From Rhizobiaceae bacterium (lineage in GTDB: Bacteria > Pseudomonadota > Alphaproteobacteria > Rhizobiales > Rhizobiaceae), in contig JARGOX010000009.1 of the NCBI GenBank assembly GCA_029233925.1, positions 62,001-126,000 of the forward strand: DNA of 64,000 nucleotides, read 5' to 3'. Both the position numbers and the translations under genes were made by a program. This document shows, one piece after another, positions 1 to 9,800 of this stretch. Position 1 is the first letter of the stretch, and every line of letters begins with the position of its first letter. The notes under the pieces were generated by a model. That model saw only the letters and a list, made by a program, of their open reading frames with translations. It was not told the DNA's origin and did not search any database.

Positions 1-786
1 CCCTACTCGATACTCTTCGTCTACAGCTTTTGGGAACAGGTTTATCCGACCTTCCAACCGGCTTTTCAGTTCGGCAATTACCTGCAGATCATCACCGATC
101 CGCAATACTTCAATGTCTTGAGCCGAACGCTGAAAATAGCGCTTTTTGTCTCGCTTGGAGCGATGCTGGTGGCTTTCCCCTACGCCTATTTTCTGGTGTT
201 CAAGGTAAAGAGTTCGGCCCTGCGGCAGGTCCTCTACATGGCGGTTGTGGCACCGCTCTGGGTGTCCTATCTGCTGCGGGCCTACACGTGGAAAACCATT
301 CTCGGTACCACGGGAATATTGAACTCGTTTCTGATGTCGATCGGGGTTCTGTCAGAGCCATCGTCGGTGTTTCTCTATAATCAGACAGCGATGATTGTGA
401 CGCTGATCTATGTCTTCATCCCGTTCATGGTGATGCCGATCTATGCGGTGCTGGAGAAGATCCCGAAGTCATTGACGGAAGCGTCAAACGACCTGGGCGT
501 CGGGCGTTTGCGAACTTTTTTCCTGGTGACGTTGCCCTTGTCGATTCCCGGCATCGTCGCAGGATTTACCATGACGTTTTGCCTGACATTTGGCGATTTC
601 ATCGCGCCATTCCTGGTGGGCGGGCCTGATGGTCTGATGGTGGCAAATGTTATCGCTTCCCAGTTTGGGGCGGCATTGAACTGGCCTTTGGGGGCAGCGC
701 TGGCGCTGGTGATGATGCTGATCGTGTTGACGATCGTCACCATTTCGGATCGGTTCGAGCAGTTGGGCAAGGGGAAATTCGCATGA
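1..786 (+). CDS. ABC transporter permease, spermidine/putrescine (PotB) type, 5'-truncated by window edge
   Basis: Inner-membrane permease of a polyamine-type ABC importer. The frame is open from base 1, so the start lies outside the window; about 261 codons are visible. Hydrophobic segments alternate with short loops, and the EAA coupling motif that docks on the ATPase is present (EASNDLGVGRL, followed by LPLSIPGIVAG). Its stop overlaps the next permease start in an ATGA arrangement, so the two are translationally coupled, as in potB-potC pairs. The ATPase and binding protein are presumably upstream. The substrate cannot be read from the permease; a polyamine or related amine fits the aldehyde dehydrogenase that follows. 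Confidence 0.9.
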   Translation, partial: PYSILFVYSFWEQVYPTFQPAFQFGNYLQIITDPQYFNVLSRTLKIALFVSLGAMLVAFPYAYFLVFKVKSSALRQVLYMAVVAPLWVSYLLRAYTWKTILGTTGILNSFLMSIGVLSEPSSVFLYNQTAMIVTLIYVFIPFMVMPIYAVLEKIPKSLTEASNDLGVGRLRTFFLVTLPLSIPGIVAGFTMTFCLTFGDFIAPFLVGGPDGLMVANVIASQFGAALNWPLGAALALVMMLIVLTIVTISDRFEQLGKGKFA

Positions 787-1622
787 CGACGCAGTTTGCG
801 AAATCCTCCAGAACCGGGCGCAGCAATTGGCTGGGCGGCATTGAACGTTTGTCCTGGATGTTGGGTATCCTGGCGATCCTCGGGTTTCTCTATCTGCCGA
901 TTGCCGTGCTGGTTGCCTATAGTTTCAACGATTCGCGGTCGCTGACCTGGCCGATGTCCGGGCTGACGCTGGACTGGTATCAAAAGCTTTCCCAGAACGA
1001 TCAACTGATCCAGGCCTTTTATAACAGTGTCTATGTCGCGGTAAGCGCCACGAGCCTGACGCTGATTATCGGGATTCCCGCGGCAATTGCCCTCGACCGG
1101 TTCGACTTTCCGGGCAAGGGGCTGTTCCGCAAGTTGATTTTGTTGCCGATCGCCCTGCCGGGAATTATCACCGGTATTTCGATGCTGATCCTGTTTCGAT
1201 CCCTGGGGTTCAACCTCAGCCTGCAAGCGGTGATCGTTGGCCATGCGACGGCGCTGTTGTCCGTGGTGGTGACGCTGGTCTATGCGCGCCTGCAACGTTT
1301 GCCGGCCAGTCTGGCTGAGGCTTCAGCCGATCTTGGTGCATCTGGACTGCAGACGTTCTTTCTGATCACGCTGCCCAATATAAGAACCGCCGTGATCGGG
1401 GCTGGTATGCTGGCTTTCACGCTGTCTTTCGACGAGATCCCCGTCACATTCTTTCTGACGGGCAGAGACAACACTTTACCGATGTATATCTGGTCGACAC
1501 TGCGCCGCGGCCTGACACCGGAAATCAACGCCATCGGCACATTGATCGTGGCGATGTCAATTGTGCTGATCTTCGCATCCGTGCTGCTCTTGCGCGACAA
1601 AACCAAATCCAAAAACGTCTAA
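783..1622 (+). CDS. ABC transporter permease, spermidine/putrescine (PotC) type
   Basis: Second inner-membrane permease of the importer, 279 residues, a normal PotC-family length, with about six membrane segments. The C-terminal half carries the EAA motif EASADLGASGL followed by LITLPNI. It starts inside the stop codon of the preceding permease and ends 15 bases before the aldehyde dehydrogenase, so all three are probably one transcript. Members of this family pair with PotB-type subunits to move putrescine, spermidine or related cations. The exact ligand is inferred from context only. Confidence 0.92.
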   Translation: MTTQFAKSSRTGRSNWLGGIERLSWMLGILAILGFLYLPIAVLVAYSFNDSRSLTWPMSGLTLDWYQKLSQNDQLIQAFYNSVYVAVSATSLTLIIGIPAAIALDRFDFPGKGLFRKLILLPIALPGIITGISMLILFRSLGFNLSLQAVIVGHATALLSVVVTLVYARLQRLPASLAEASADLGASGLQTFFLITLPNIRTAVIGAGMLAFTLSFDEIPVTFFLTGRDNTLPMYIWSTLRRGLTPEINAIGTLIVAMSIVLIFASVLLLRDKTKSKNV

Positions 1623-1637
1623 CACTGGAGGGTAACC

Positions 1638-3128
1638 ATGAACGCTCATGCCAAAATCAATCCCAATTTGACCAAAGGCGCCTTGATTGGCGGCGAATGG
1701 GTCGATGGCTCCGCAGGGACATTTGAAGTGCGCAATCCGCATGACGGGTCCCTGTTGCACAATGTCGGCAAGTGCAACGCGACCGATGTGGAAAAAGCGG
1801 TTGCCAGCGCGCGCGCGGCGCAGCCGGAATGGGCTGCCTTGTCGGTGATCGAACGGGCGCAGATCATGCGGCGGATTCATCAGCTTTTTCTTGAGAATGC
1901 CGAGCAGATTGCGCAGGTGCTGTGCGCCGAGATCGGAAAACCCATCACCGATTCACGCGAAGAGGTGTTTGAATATTCGGCACCCTCATGGGGCAAGGCG
2001 GCTGAAGAGATCCTGCGTCATCGCGGGCTTTCGTTCCCTTCAACCCAGGAGCGCACAACCAACAAGCGCCTGGTGATGAACTACCGTCCGCTGGGTACGG
2101 TGGCGGTGATCACGCCCTACAACTTCCCGACAGATATCGCATCGATTGCATTGGCGCATATCGTGGCGGCGGGCAATACCATCGTGTGGAAGCCATCGGA
2201 ATATGCGGCCGTGTGCTGCGCCATGGTGGCCGATCTGTTCAAGCAGGCAGGCCTGCCGGACGGGGTGATCAATCTGGTGCAAGGCGTTGGCGACGTTGGC
2301 GCGGCATTGGTCGAGGCCAAGGGCGTTGACGGTGTGTTCTTTACGGGATCCACAAAAACCGGACGCGGCATTGCCGAGAAATGTGCCTTGCGCCCGCATC
2401 TGTTGGAACTGGGCGGTGATGGTCCGTTCATCATTCTGGCCGATGCCGACATTGACAAGGCTGTTGATGGCGCGATGAACGGCTGTTTCTATTACACCGG
2501 TCAGGTTTGCACCTCGGCCGAGCGCTTGCTGGTGCATGAAGATGTCTATGACGAATTTCTTGCAAAATTCCGTACCAAGGCCGCGGCTCTTCGTATCGGC
2601 AACCCGGCGTCCGAAGATACGGAGATGGGGCCCTTGTGCAATCCGGCCACCTTGGCGCGGGTAAGGGAACATGTGCAGGATGCAGCGGCAAAGGGCGCTA
2701 AAATTGAACAATTCGGCAAGGAAGAGGGGCTGTATTTTCCTGCAACCATATTGACTGATGTAACCACCGATATGTTGATCGCGCAGCAGGAAACCTTTGG
2801 GCCGGTGGCGCCGATCATCAAGATCAAGAATGCCGAACAGGCCATCGAGATTGCGCATCAGTCCGGTCTTGGTCTGATTGCCTCGCTTTGGACGCAGGAT
2901 CTGGCAACGGCGTGGCGTGTTGGTGAGGCCCTGCCGCATGGTACGGTCAACATCAATGAAACCTCGAACTATTGGGACCAATTGGCACCTTTCGGTGGTA
3001 CAGGCCAGTCCGGTGTTGGTCGCGAATTGTCACAATGGTTCCTTGAAACCTTTACCGAGCGCAAGTTGCTGGTCTTCGATCTGGGGGGTGACAAGAGCTA
3101 TAACCGCCGGGCAGAAGGCGGCTGGTAA
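1638..3128 (+). CDS. NAD(P)-dependent aldehyde dehydrogenase
   Basis: Aldehyde dehydrogenase superfamily protein of 496 residues, the usual length. The catalytic cysteine is C291 in GQVCTS and the general-base glutamate is E257 in LELGGDG. The Rossmann segment contains ITPYNFP and FTGSTKTG, and the C-terminal FGGTGQSGVGRE motif is present. A strong ribosome site (GGAGG) lies 7 bases before the ATG. Placed directly after two polyamine-type permeases, it may oxidise an aminoaldehyde produced from the imported amine; that is inference. Specificity (succinate semialdehyde, gamma-aminobutyraldehyde, betaine aldehyde or other) cannot be assigned from the sequence alone. Confidence 0.9.
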   Translation: MNAHAKINPNLTKGALIGGEWVDGSAGTFEVRNPHDGSLLHNVGKCNATDVEKAVASARAAQPEWAALSVIERAQIMRRIHQLFLENAEQIAQVLCAEIGKPITDSREEVFEYSAPSWGKAAEEILRHRGLSFPSTQERTTNKRLVMNYRPLGTVAVITPYNFPTDIASIALAHIVAAGNTIVWKPSEYAAVCCAMVADLFKQAGLPDGVINLVQGVGDVGAALVEAKGVDGVFFTGSTKTGRGIAEKCALRPHLLELGGDGPFIILADADIDKAVDGAMNGCFYYTGQVCTSAERLLVHEDVYDEFLAKFRTKAAALRIGNPASEDTEMGPLCNPATLARVREHVQDAAAKGAKIEQFGKEEGLYFPATILTDVTTDMLIAQQETFGPVAPIIKIKNAEQAIEIAHQSGLGLIASLWTQDLATAWRVGEALPHGTVNINETSNYWDQLAPFGGTGQSGVGRELSQWFLETFTERKLLVFDLGGDKSYNRRAEGGW

Positions 3129-3135
3129 TCCGGTT

Positions 3136-3158
3136 GCGCCCGCTGTAACGGCGGGCGC
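3136..3158 (+). terminator. Hairpin, probable terminator after aldehyde dehydrogenase
   Basis: A perfect 8-bp GC stem (GCGCCCGC with GCGGGCGC) around a 7-base loop lies 8 bases past the aldehyde dehydrogenase stop. The following sequence is only moderately T-rich, so termination strength is uncertain. Confidence 0.5.
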
Positions 3159-3294
3159 TCCATAGTTGCTGGTCGTTGTTTGTGTGTAATATCGCCGAGA
3201 CGAAGAGCGACAATTGTTGTCGAACATTCCAGCGTGCAATCCTCCACCCGGCAGACGTGCAACCTTCCTGCCATGACAAACCGAAAAATTGTGG

Positions 3295-3310
3295 TTAACA
3301 ATAGGTTTAC
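3295..3310 (+). promoter_or_regulatory. CtrA-box-like site upstream of NCS2 permease
   Basis: TTAACAATAGGTTTAC fits TTAA-N7-TTTA(C), one base from the alphaproteobacterial CtrA consensus TTAA-N7-TTAA(C). It lies 22 bases before the permease ATG. A nearly identical 16-mer occurs at 32403-32418 upstream of another gene. The functional assignment is tentative. Confidence 0.3.
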
Positions 3311-3331
3311 AGGAACAATAGGGAGAACAAA

Positions 3332-4747
3332 ATGGCACATTCGAATTCGGCGCTGGGCACACCTGAGCAACTCAGGGACCCCAATTACACGCCGCCCTTG
3401 ATGTCGGCGATACCGTTGGGCATTCAGCACGTCCTGGCGATGTTTGTCAGCAATATCACCCCTGCCATCATCATAGCCGGAGCTGCCGGTTTTGGCTTCG
3501 GGTCAAATTCTCCGGATTTTCCCAATCTGATCTACATGATCCAGATGGCAATTCTGTTTGCCGGCGTTGCCACGCTGTTTCAGACCATCGGTTTTGGTCC
3601 CGTCGGCGCAAAATTGCCGATCGTGCAGGGAACAAGTTTTGCTTTCATTCCGATCATGATCCCGCTTGTCGCGGGAAAAGGGGTTGATGCAATGGCCGCC
3701 CTGATGGGTGGTGTGATGATTGGTGGCCTGTTCCACGCCTTTCTCGCCCTGTTCATTGGCAAGATCCGCTTTGCGCTGCCGCCGCTGGTGACCGGACTGG
3801 TGGTCACGATGATCGGTCTTGCGCTGGTCAAGGTTGGGATCCAGTATGCCGCCGGTGGCGTACCCGCCATTGGCACGCCGGAATACGGCAGCCTGCAAAG
3901 CTGGTTTGTGGCCCTCGTGGTGATTTTCGTGACGCTCGGGTTCAAGTTTTTCACCCGTGGCATGTGGTCCGTCGCAGCGGTGCTTCTGGGTTTGCTTGTG
4001 GGCTATATTGTTGCCTATTTCATGGGAATGGTCAGCTTCGGCAATATTGGTCGCGCGGCATCCTTTGCCTTGCCAAATCCGTTCCATTTCGGCTTTGAAT
4101 TCAATCTTGCCGCAGTCATCGGATTCTGCCTGATGGCGTTTATTTCGGCGATTGAAACCGTTGGTGATGTCTCCGGTATTACCAAGGGCGGGGCAGGGCG
4201 CGAAGCCACGACAGAGGAAATCACCGGGGCAACCTGGGCCGATGGACTTGGTACGGCTGTTGCAGGGGTTTTTGGTTCATTGCCGAATACCTCTTTTTCG
4301 CAGAATGTCGGACTGATCGCCATGACGGGTGTCATGAGCCGCATGGTTGTCACCATTGGTGCGATTTTCCTGATTATCTGTGGTCTGGTACCGAAGGTCG
4401 GCGCGATCATTTCAACGATACCGATCCAGGTGCTGGGCGGCGGCGTGATTGTCATGTTCGGCATGGTCGTGGCCGCGGGCATCTCTATGCTGTCGGATGT
4501 CGACTGGAACCGTCGCAACATGGTCATATTCGCCATCTCCATTTCCATCGGACTGGGGCTTCAACTGGAGCCGGGCGCGCTCCAGCATCTGCCGTCAACG
4601 GCAAAAATCCTGCTGACTTCAGGTCTGCTGCCCGCCGCATTCATTGCCATCATATTGAATTTGGTGCTGCCGCATGAACTGGCAGATGAGCAGACGGATG
4701 AACTGTCAGGCGGTCTGGCCGGACACAAGCGTGACGACCACGCCTGA
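3332..4747 (+). CDS. NCS2-family nucleobase (xanthine/uric acid/uracil type) permease
   Basis: Polytopic inner-membrane permease of 471 residues in the nucleobase-cation-symporter-2 family, which imports xanthine, uric acid or uracil with a cation. Family marks seen: QH in the first membrane segment (GIQHVLAMFVSN), ETVGDVSGI in the TM8 region, and the TM10 signature GSLPNTSFSQNVGLI. A start ATG preceded by GGGAGAAC fits. It stands alone between two terminators, with a CtrA-like box upstream. Asn in PNTSFSQNVG resembles the UapA/XanQ branch that takes purines, but the substrate call is only suggestive. The C-terminus is short and hydrophilic. Confidence 0.88.
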   Translation: MAHSNSALGTPEQLRDPNYTPPLMSAIPLGIQHVLAMFVSNITPAIIIAGAAGFGFGSNSPDFPNLIYMIQMAILFAGVATLFQTIGFGPVGAKLPIVQGTSFAFIPIMIPLVAGKGVDAMAALMGGVMIGGLFHAFLALFIGKIRFALPPLVTGLVVTMIGLALVKVGIQYAAGGVPAIGTPEYGSLQSWFVALVVIFVTLGFKFFTRGMWSVAAVLLGLLVGYIVAYFMGMVSFGNIGRAASFALPNPFHFGFEFNLAAVIGFCLMAFISAIETVGDVSGITKGGAGREATTEEITGATWADGLGTAVAGVFGSLPNTSFSQNVGLIAMTGVMSRMVVTIGAIFLIICGLVPKVGAIISTIPIQVLGGGVIVMFGMVVAAGISMLSDVDWNRRNMVIFAISISIGLGLQLEPGALQHLPSTAKILLTSGLLPAAFIAIILNLVLPHELADEQTDELSGGLAGHKRDDHA

Positions 4748-4770
4748 GCCATTCCGGTTCACAATCGATC

Positions 4771-4798
4771 AAAGGCCCGGGCGCAATCCCGGGCCTTT
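4771..4798 (+). terminator. Rho-independent terminator after NCS2 permease
   Basis: A perfect 11-bp stem (AAAGGCCCGGG with CCCGGGCCTTT) has a 6-base loop and TTT leading into TTGGTCTTT. It lies 24 bases after the permease stop. Confidence 0.85.
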
Positions 4799-4924
4799 GG
4801 TCTTTGCAGCTGACACAAAGGTTCAGGCCGGGCTTAAGCCTTCCTTAAGCACGATACGCTTCTCGCTTGACATAAGAACGGATATAGAACAAAAAGAATA
4901 CATAACAAGAATTTGGAGAGACAC

Positions 4925-5011
4925 ATGTTTGATTTCGCTAAAGATTGTGCTGCATTCGCCTCAATGATCCTGTTCGTAACAAGCGTGACTGTTGTGCTCA
5001 TGGCGCTCTGA
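4925..5011 (+). CDS. Small single-pass membrane protein, 28 residues
   Basis: A 28-codon frame starting MFDFAKDCAAF, with a hydrophobic stretch (about residues 11 to 28, rich in M, I, L, V, T) to the C-terminus. A good ribosome site (GGAGAG) sits 5 bases before the ATG. The frame is isolated: the NCS2 terminator is upstream and a convergent transporter gene starts 35 bases downstream. A TTGACA at 4867 could be a -35 element, but no well-spaced -10 is evident. An amphipathic start followed by one hydrophobic helix is typical of bacterial small membrane proteins. Function unknown. Confidence 0.5.
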   Translation: MFDFAKDCAAFASMILFVTSVTVVLMAL

Positions 5012-5046
5012 TTTTCACACGCTTCAGGTGTGATGAAACGACAAAT

Positions 5047-6198
5047 TCATGACCTGTCGTGTTTGACCATGTGGTGGAGGCCGAAGATGAAGAGGCCCGC
5101 CACCAGACCCCAAAACGCCGAACCAATTCCAAAAGCCGACATACCCGATGCCGTGACGGTAAATGTCCCGACGGCTGTGAACCGGTCCTTGTCCAGCGTC
5201 ATGCTGGCGCTGAGAGATGCGGCCAGTGGACCGATCAGGGCGATGCCGGCGATCGTTGTGATCAATGCTGCCGGAAAGCTGGCAAACAGAACAACCAGCG
5301 ATGCGCCGAAGAGGGCGAGGACGACGTAGCCTGCCGCGTAGACAGGGCCGCACAACCACCGTTTGGTTTTGTCCGGATGGGCGTCTGGCCCGGCGCAGAT
5401 GGAGGCTGTAATGGCTGCAAGATTGGTGGCATGGGCGCCAGCCCCGGCCGTCAAAAGCGAGGCAAGCCCCGACACTGTCAAGACGGGGCGCGATGGGATG
5501 GAATATCCGGCTGCCTTCAAGACCGCAAAGCCCGGCAGGTTCTGCGATGCCATAGTGACGATATAAAGTGGCAGGGCCATGCCGATCATTGCCTGCACTG
5601 TGAATTGCGGCCTGATCCAGACAAATTGTGAAATATGCAAGGGACCCAGCGGGCTGGTCATTCCAAGCGCGAAAGCCAGTCCTATGCCTGCAAACAGCAC
5701 CGCCAGGACTGCCCATATCGGTGAAAACAGCCTTACAATCACATAGAGGACCAACAGGGGTACCACCAGAGATGGGACCGTCGTTATGTAATCGAAAATT
5801 GCCAGCACGAAACTGAACAGGATACCGGCCAGCATTGCGGATGCAACGCAGGGCGGTATGCGCTCGATCAGCGCATTGAGTGGTTTCACAGCCGCGGTCA
5901 GCAATGTCAGAATTGCAGCAATGATAAAGGCGCCGACAGCTGTTTCCATCGTTTCTCCGGACGAGGAGGCGATCAGGGCCGCACCTGGCGTGGACCAGGC
6001 GGCCACAACGGGAATGCGATAGCGGATGCTCAGGATTGCCGTTGTTGCTGCCGTCGCCAGGCACAGTGCGGCGATCCATGACGATGTTTGCGCCGGGTTT
6101 GCACCCACTGCAGTTGCTGCAGCGAGGATGATGGCAACCGAACTGCCGAAACCGACCAGAACGGCAACCACAGCGGAAATGACAACAGAGGCACGCAT
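5047..6198 (-). CDS. BenE-family (benzoate/H+ symporter-like) transporter
   Basis: Inner-membrane transporter of about 383 residues in the BenE/YdcO family, with some 11 hydrophobic segments. It carries the family motifs AWSTPGAAL and VTMASQNLPGF, plus AITASICAGPDAHPD in the C-terminal half. The start at 6198 (MRASVVISAVVAV) matches the family N-terminus. The frame runs on upstream to 6438, but that part crosses a repeat element and has no transporter character. No strong ribosome site is visible before 6198, so the exact start is uncertain. Family members move benzoate or other small aromatic acids with protons; no benzoate catabolic gene lies nearby, so the substrate is open. Confidence 0.82.
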   Translation of the reverse strand: MRASVVISAVVAVLVGFGSSVAIILAAATAVGANPAQTSSWIAALCLATAATTAILSIRYRIPVVAAWSTPGAALIASSSGETMETAVGAFIIAAILTLLTAAVKPLNALIERIPPCVASAMLAGILFSFVLAIFDYITTVPSLVVPLLVLYVIVRLFSPIWAVLAVLFAGIGLAFALGMTSPLGPLHISQFVWIRPQFTVQAMIGMALPLYIVTMASQNLPGFAVLKAAGYSIPSRPVLTVSGLASLLTAGAGAHATNLAAITASICAGPDAHPDKTKRWLCGPVYAAGYVVLALFGASLVVLFASFPAALITTIAGIALIGPLAASLSASMTLDKDRFTAVGTFTVTASGMSAFGIGSAFWGLVAGLFIFGLHHMVKHDRS

Positions 6199-6268
6199 TG
6201 CGAAGACCAATCTGACCTGAGCTTGTTGAAGATGATCATCCCGTTGGAACGGAACGCTCCATTGCTTA

Positions 6269-6548
6269 GAGCATATCTTGTTTTCATTGAACCACTCTGT
6301 TCGTGATCCAGTGAGTCGATCCGCCAGGAAGGCGGTAAAGAGCGATGCTCTCGCATCGGTCGAGACGCCAGACAAAACGGGTGACGCAGCGGGCGGCCAC
6401 TGGTCGCGAACCCTTCGGGCCAGCTGTTTTTTAGCCACTATCTACGTCGTTTCGCTTGCCCGTACCTTAAGGTACGCGCTTCGCGAACCAACTTGATCCT
6501 GACTAAAAAACAACTGGCAGAGTGAATCAATGAAAACAAGACATGCTC
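6269..6548. mobile_element. MITE-like repeat element with 31-bp terminal inverted repeats
   Basis: Outer arms 6269-6299 and 6518-6548 are imperfect inverted repeats, about 28 of 31 positions matching (GAGCATATCTTGTTTTCATT against its complement). Nested inside the right half is a second inverted pair, 6420-6437 with 6500-6517 (CCAGCTGTTTTTTAGCCA, about 16 of 18), and a perfect 16-bp palindrome CGTACCTTAAGGTACG at 6461-6476. No open frame of protein character is present. The architecture is that of a small non-autonomous palindromic element of the kind found between rhizobial genes. No target-site duplication could be confirmed by eye. Confidence 0.6.
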
Positions 6549-6844
6549 CAGCATGGAATTTGTATTTTTCGGCCAGCGCTAAAGGCGAGGTCCACAGGAT
6601 TGCGATGGACTTTGATCTTGCGAGCGACGACAATCATTCCGATTCCTTGTGGACAATTCGGGGCAGGTGGCGACAAGACACCTTTTGGTGCCGCCTATGT
6701 GCCATGCATGTCCAAACATGGAATGATTGAATGTCGCGAACCTGCTGTTGATGGGCTTGCGACAAAGAAAATGGAATCAGTGTGGCAGGATGCGACCGTT
6801 CAGGCGGTTTTGCGCAGCACCTGAGACAGACCAGCGGGTGAGAC
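6549..6844. other. Intergenic region before dnaE
   Basis: About 300 bases between the repeat element and dnaE. No protein-like frame, RNA gene or clear hairpin was seen. It presumably holds the dnaE promoter. Confidence 0.4.
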
Positions 6845-9800
6845 ATGTCCGATACAGCTGCAGATGTGACCGGTTCGACGCCTGCCGGGCCAGGATTTGT
6901 GAACCTGAGAGTTCATTCCGCCTATTCCCTGCTGGAAAGCGCATTGCCGTTGAAGACGGTGATTTCGATGGCTGTTGCAGACCAGCAACCGGCCATTGGC
7001 ATAGCAGACAGCAACAATCTGTTCGGCGCGCTGGAATTTTCCATCAAGGCGGCGGAACAGGGTCTGCAGCCCATTTTGGGTTGTCAGTTGGATATCGAGA
7101 TGGAAGATGGTGTGGCGCCCGAGCAGCGCAATCATCGCGAAAAGATCGCCGAGCGACCAGCGATCGTGTTGATCGCCACCAATGAGCAAGGCTATGCGCG
7201 TTTGGTCAGTCTTGTCAGCCAATCCTATCTGGATGGGACGGGCAACGACACGGCCCATATAAAATTGTCCTGGCTTGAAGAGAGCGCCGAGGGGCTCATT
7301 TGCCTGACAGGTGGTACTGGCGGACCGGTGGATCAGGCGCTTGCGTCGGATCACCAGCAGATGGCCGAAGAACGCCTTGCCCGACTTGGCGCACTATTCC
7401 CCGGGCGTCTCTATGTGGAGGTGCAGCGTCAGGCCGGATTTGACCAAGCGCATGAAAACATGCTGCTAAAGCTGGCCTATGAAAAGAAAATTCCCATTGT
7501 CGCCACCAATGAAGCGTTTTTCCCGGCACCGGACGATTATGATGCCCATGATGCGCTGATGGCGGTTGCACACAATGCCATGGTCTCGGACGACAGTCGG
7601 TTTCGTCTGACGCCGGATCATTATCTCAAAACCCGCGCAGAAATGTGCGAGCTGTTCAAGGATCTACCAGAAGCCCTTCAAAACACCATAGAAATCGCTC
7701 GTCGCTGTTCCTTTCTTCTGCTGACAACCGCGCCTATTCTGCCGCGTTTTACCGGCGCCTCCGATGACCCGGATGAGGCCGATCGCGCCGAATCTGCTGA
7801 ATTGCGCCGACAGGCAAGTGAAGGTCTGGTCAAACGGCTTGAAACGCTCGGACGTGCTCCCGGATTTGAGGAGAGCGACTATGTGGAACGGCTGAATGTG
7901 GAACTCGACATCATTGAGAATATGCGCTTTCCGGGCTACTTCCTGATTGTTGCCGACTTTATCAAATGGGCAAAAGTAAATGACATTCCGGTCGGTCCAG
8001 GTCGTGGATCGGGTGCGGGATCGCTGGTCGCCTATGCGTTGACGGTGACGGATGTCGATCCCTTGCGGTTCTCGCTGCTGTTTGAACGCTTTCTTAATCC
8101 GGAACGCGTGTCGATGCCCGACTTTGATATCGACTTTTGCCAGGACCGCCGCGACGAGGTCATTCGCTATGTGCAGGAGAAATATGGCCGCGAACAGGTT
8201 GCGCAGATCATCACCTTCGGGTCACTGCAGGCGCGCGCGGCATTGCGCGATGTCGGGCGTGTGCTGGAAATGCCCTATGGGCAGGTAGACCGGATATGCA
8301 AACTCATACCGAACAATCCGGCCGCTCCGACGCCTTTGCACAAGGCGATTGAGGAAGAACCAAAGCTGCGCGAAGAAGCAGAGAAGGAACCTGTCGTCAA
8401 ACGGCTGCTGGACATTGCCCAGAAGCTGGAGGGCCTGTACCGGCATGCGTCCACCCATGCGGCCGGCATCGTGATCGGTGACCGCCCCCTGTCGCAACTG
8501 GTCCCGATGTATCGCGATCCCCGTTCCGATATGCCGGTCACCCAGTTCAACATGAAATGGGTCGAGCAGGCGGGGCTGGTCAAATTCGACTTTCTTGGCC
8601 TTAAAACCCTGACCGTGCTGAAGACCACGGTGGATTTCCTGCGTGAACGGGAAATCGAGATCGACCTTGCCGCCCTGCCATTTGATGATCTGGAGACCTA
8701 CCAGATGCTCTCACGCGGTGAGACGGTCGGGGTGTTTCAGGTGGAAAGTGCCGGTATGCGCAAGGCACTGATCGGCATGCGGCCCGACAGGATTGAAGAT
8801 ATTATTGCGCTTGTGGCCCTGTATCGTCCGGGACCAATGGAAAACATCCCGGTCTACAATGCGCGCAAACATGGTGAGGAGGAATTGGCCTCCGTCCATC
8901 CGAAAATCGATTATCTGCTGGAAGAAACGCAGGGCGTGATCGTCTATCAGGAACAGGTGATGCAGATCGCCCAGGTCCTGTCTGGTTACTCCCTGGGCGA
9001 AGCGGATTTGCTCCGCCGGGCGATGGGTAAAAAGATCCAGGCGGAAATGGACAAGCAGCGCAGCCGTTTCGTGCGCGGTGCGATGGACAATGGTGTTTCC
9101 AAGCCGCAGGCTGACCTGATCTTTGACCTGCTGGCAAAATTCGCCAATTACGGCTTCAACAAATCTCATGCGGCGGCCTATGGGATTGTCTCCTACCAGA
9201 CCGCTTATCTGAAAGCCCATTATCCGGTCGAGTTTCTGGCGGCATCAATGACGCTGGACATGTCCAATACCGACAAGATCAACGACTTCCGCCAGGATGC
9301 CAAACGGTTGGGCATTGAAGTGGTTCAACCCTCGGTGCAGACATCCTTCAGAATATTCAAGACGGGTGAAAAAAAGATCTATTATTCCCTTGCGGCCATC
9401 AAGGGCGTCGGTGAAGCTGCCGTAGACCATATTGTCGAAATTCGCGGTGACCAGCCCTTTGAATCCATCGAGGACTTCTTCCAGCGCGTTGATCCCAAGC
9501 TCGTCAATCGGCGGATGCTGGAGCATCTCATCTGTGCGGGCGCATTTGACTGTTTTGGCCGGGACAGGGCCGAACTGGTGGGCTGCATAGACCGGCTTCT
9601 GGGCTTTTCTCAACGGGCTATGGCAAACCGGGTCAGCGGGCAGTCCGACATGTTCGGCGCTGGTGCGGTGACCGGTCCGGAAGTGATTCAATTTCCCGTT
9701 GTAACACCTTGGATTCCTGCGGAAAAACTTCATCGCGAATATCAGGCTTTAGGCTTTTATCTTTCCGCTCATCCGCTGGATACCTACAAGGAATTGCTGG

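Noticed and set aside
2040-2981. A 313-codon minus-strand frame
   Set aside because: Antisense to the aldehyde dehydrogenase, with no recognisable domain.
6199-6438. N-terminal extension of the BenE-family protein
   Set aside because: The extension crosses the MITE-like element, is not hydrophobic and does not match the family, so the start was set at 6198.
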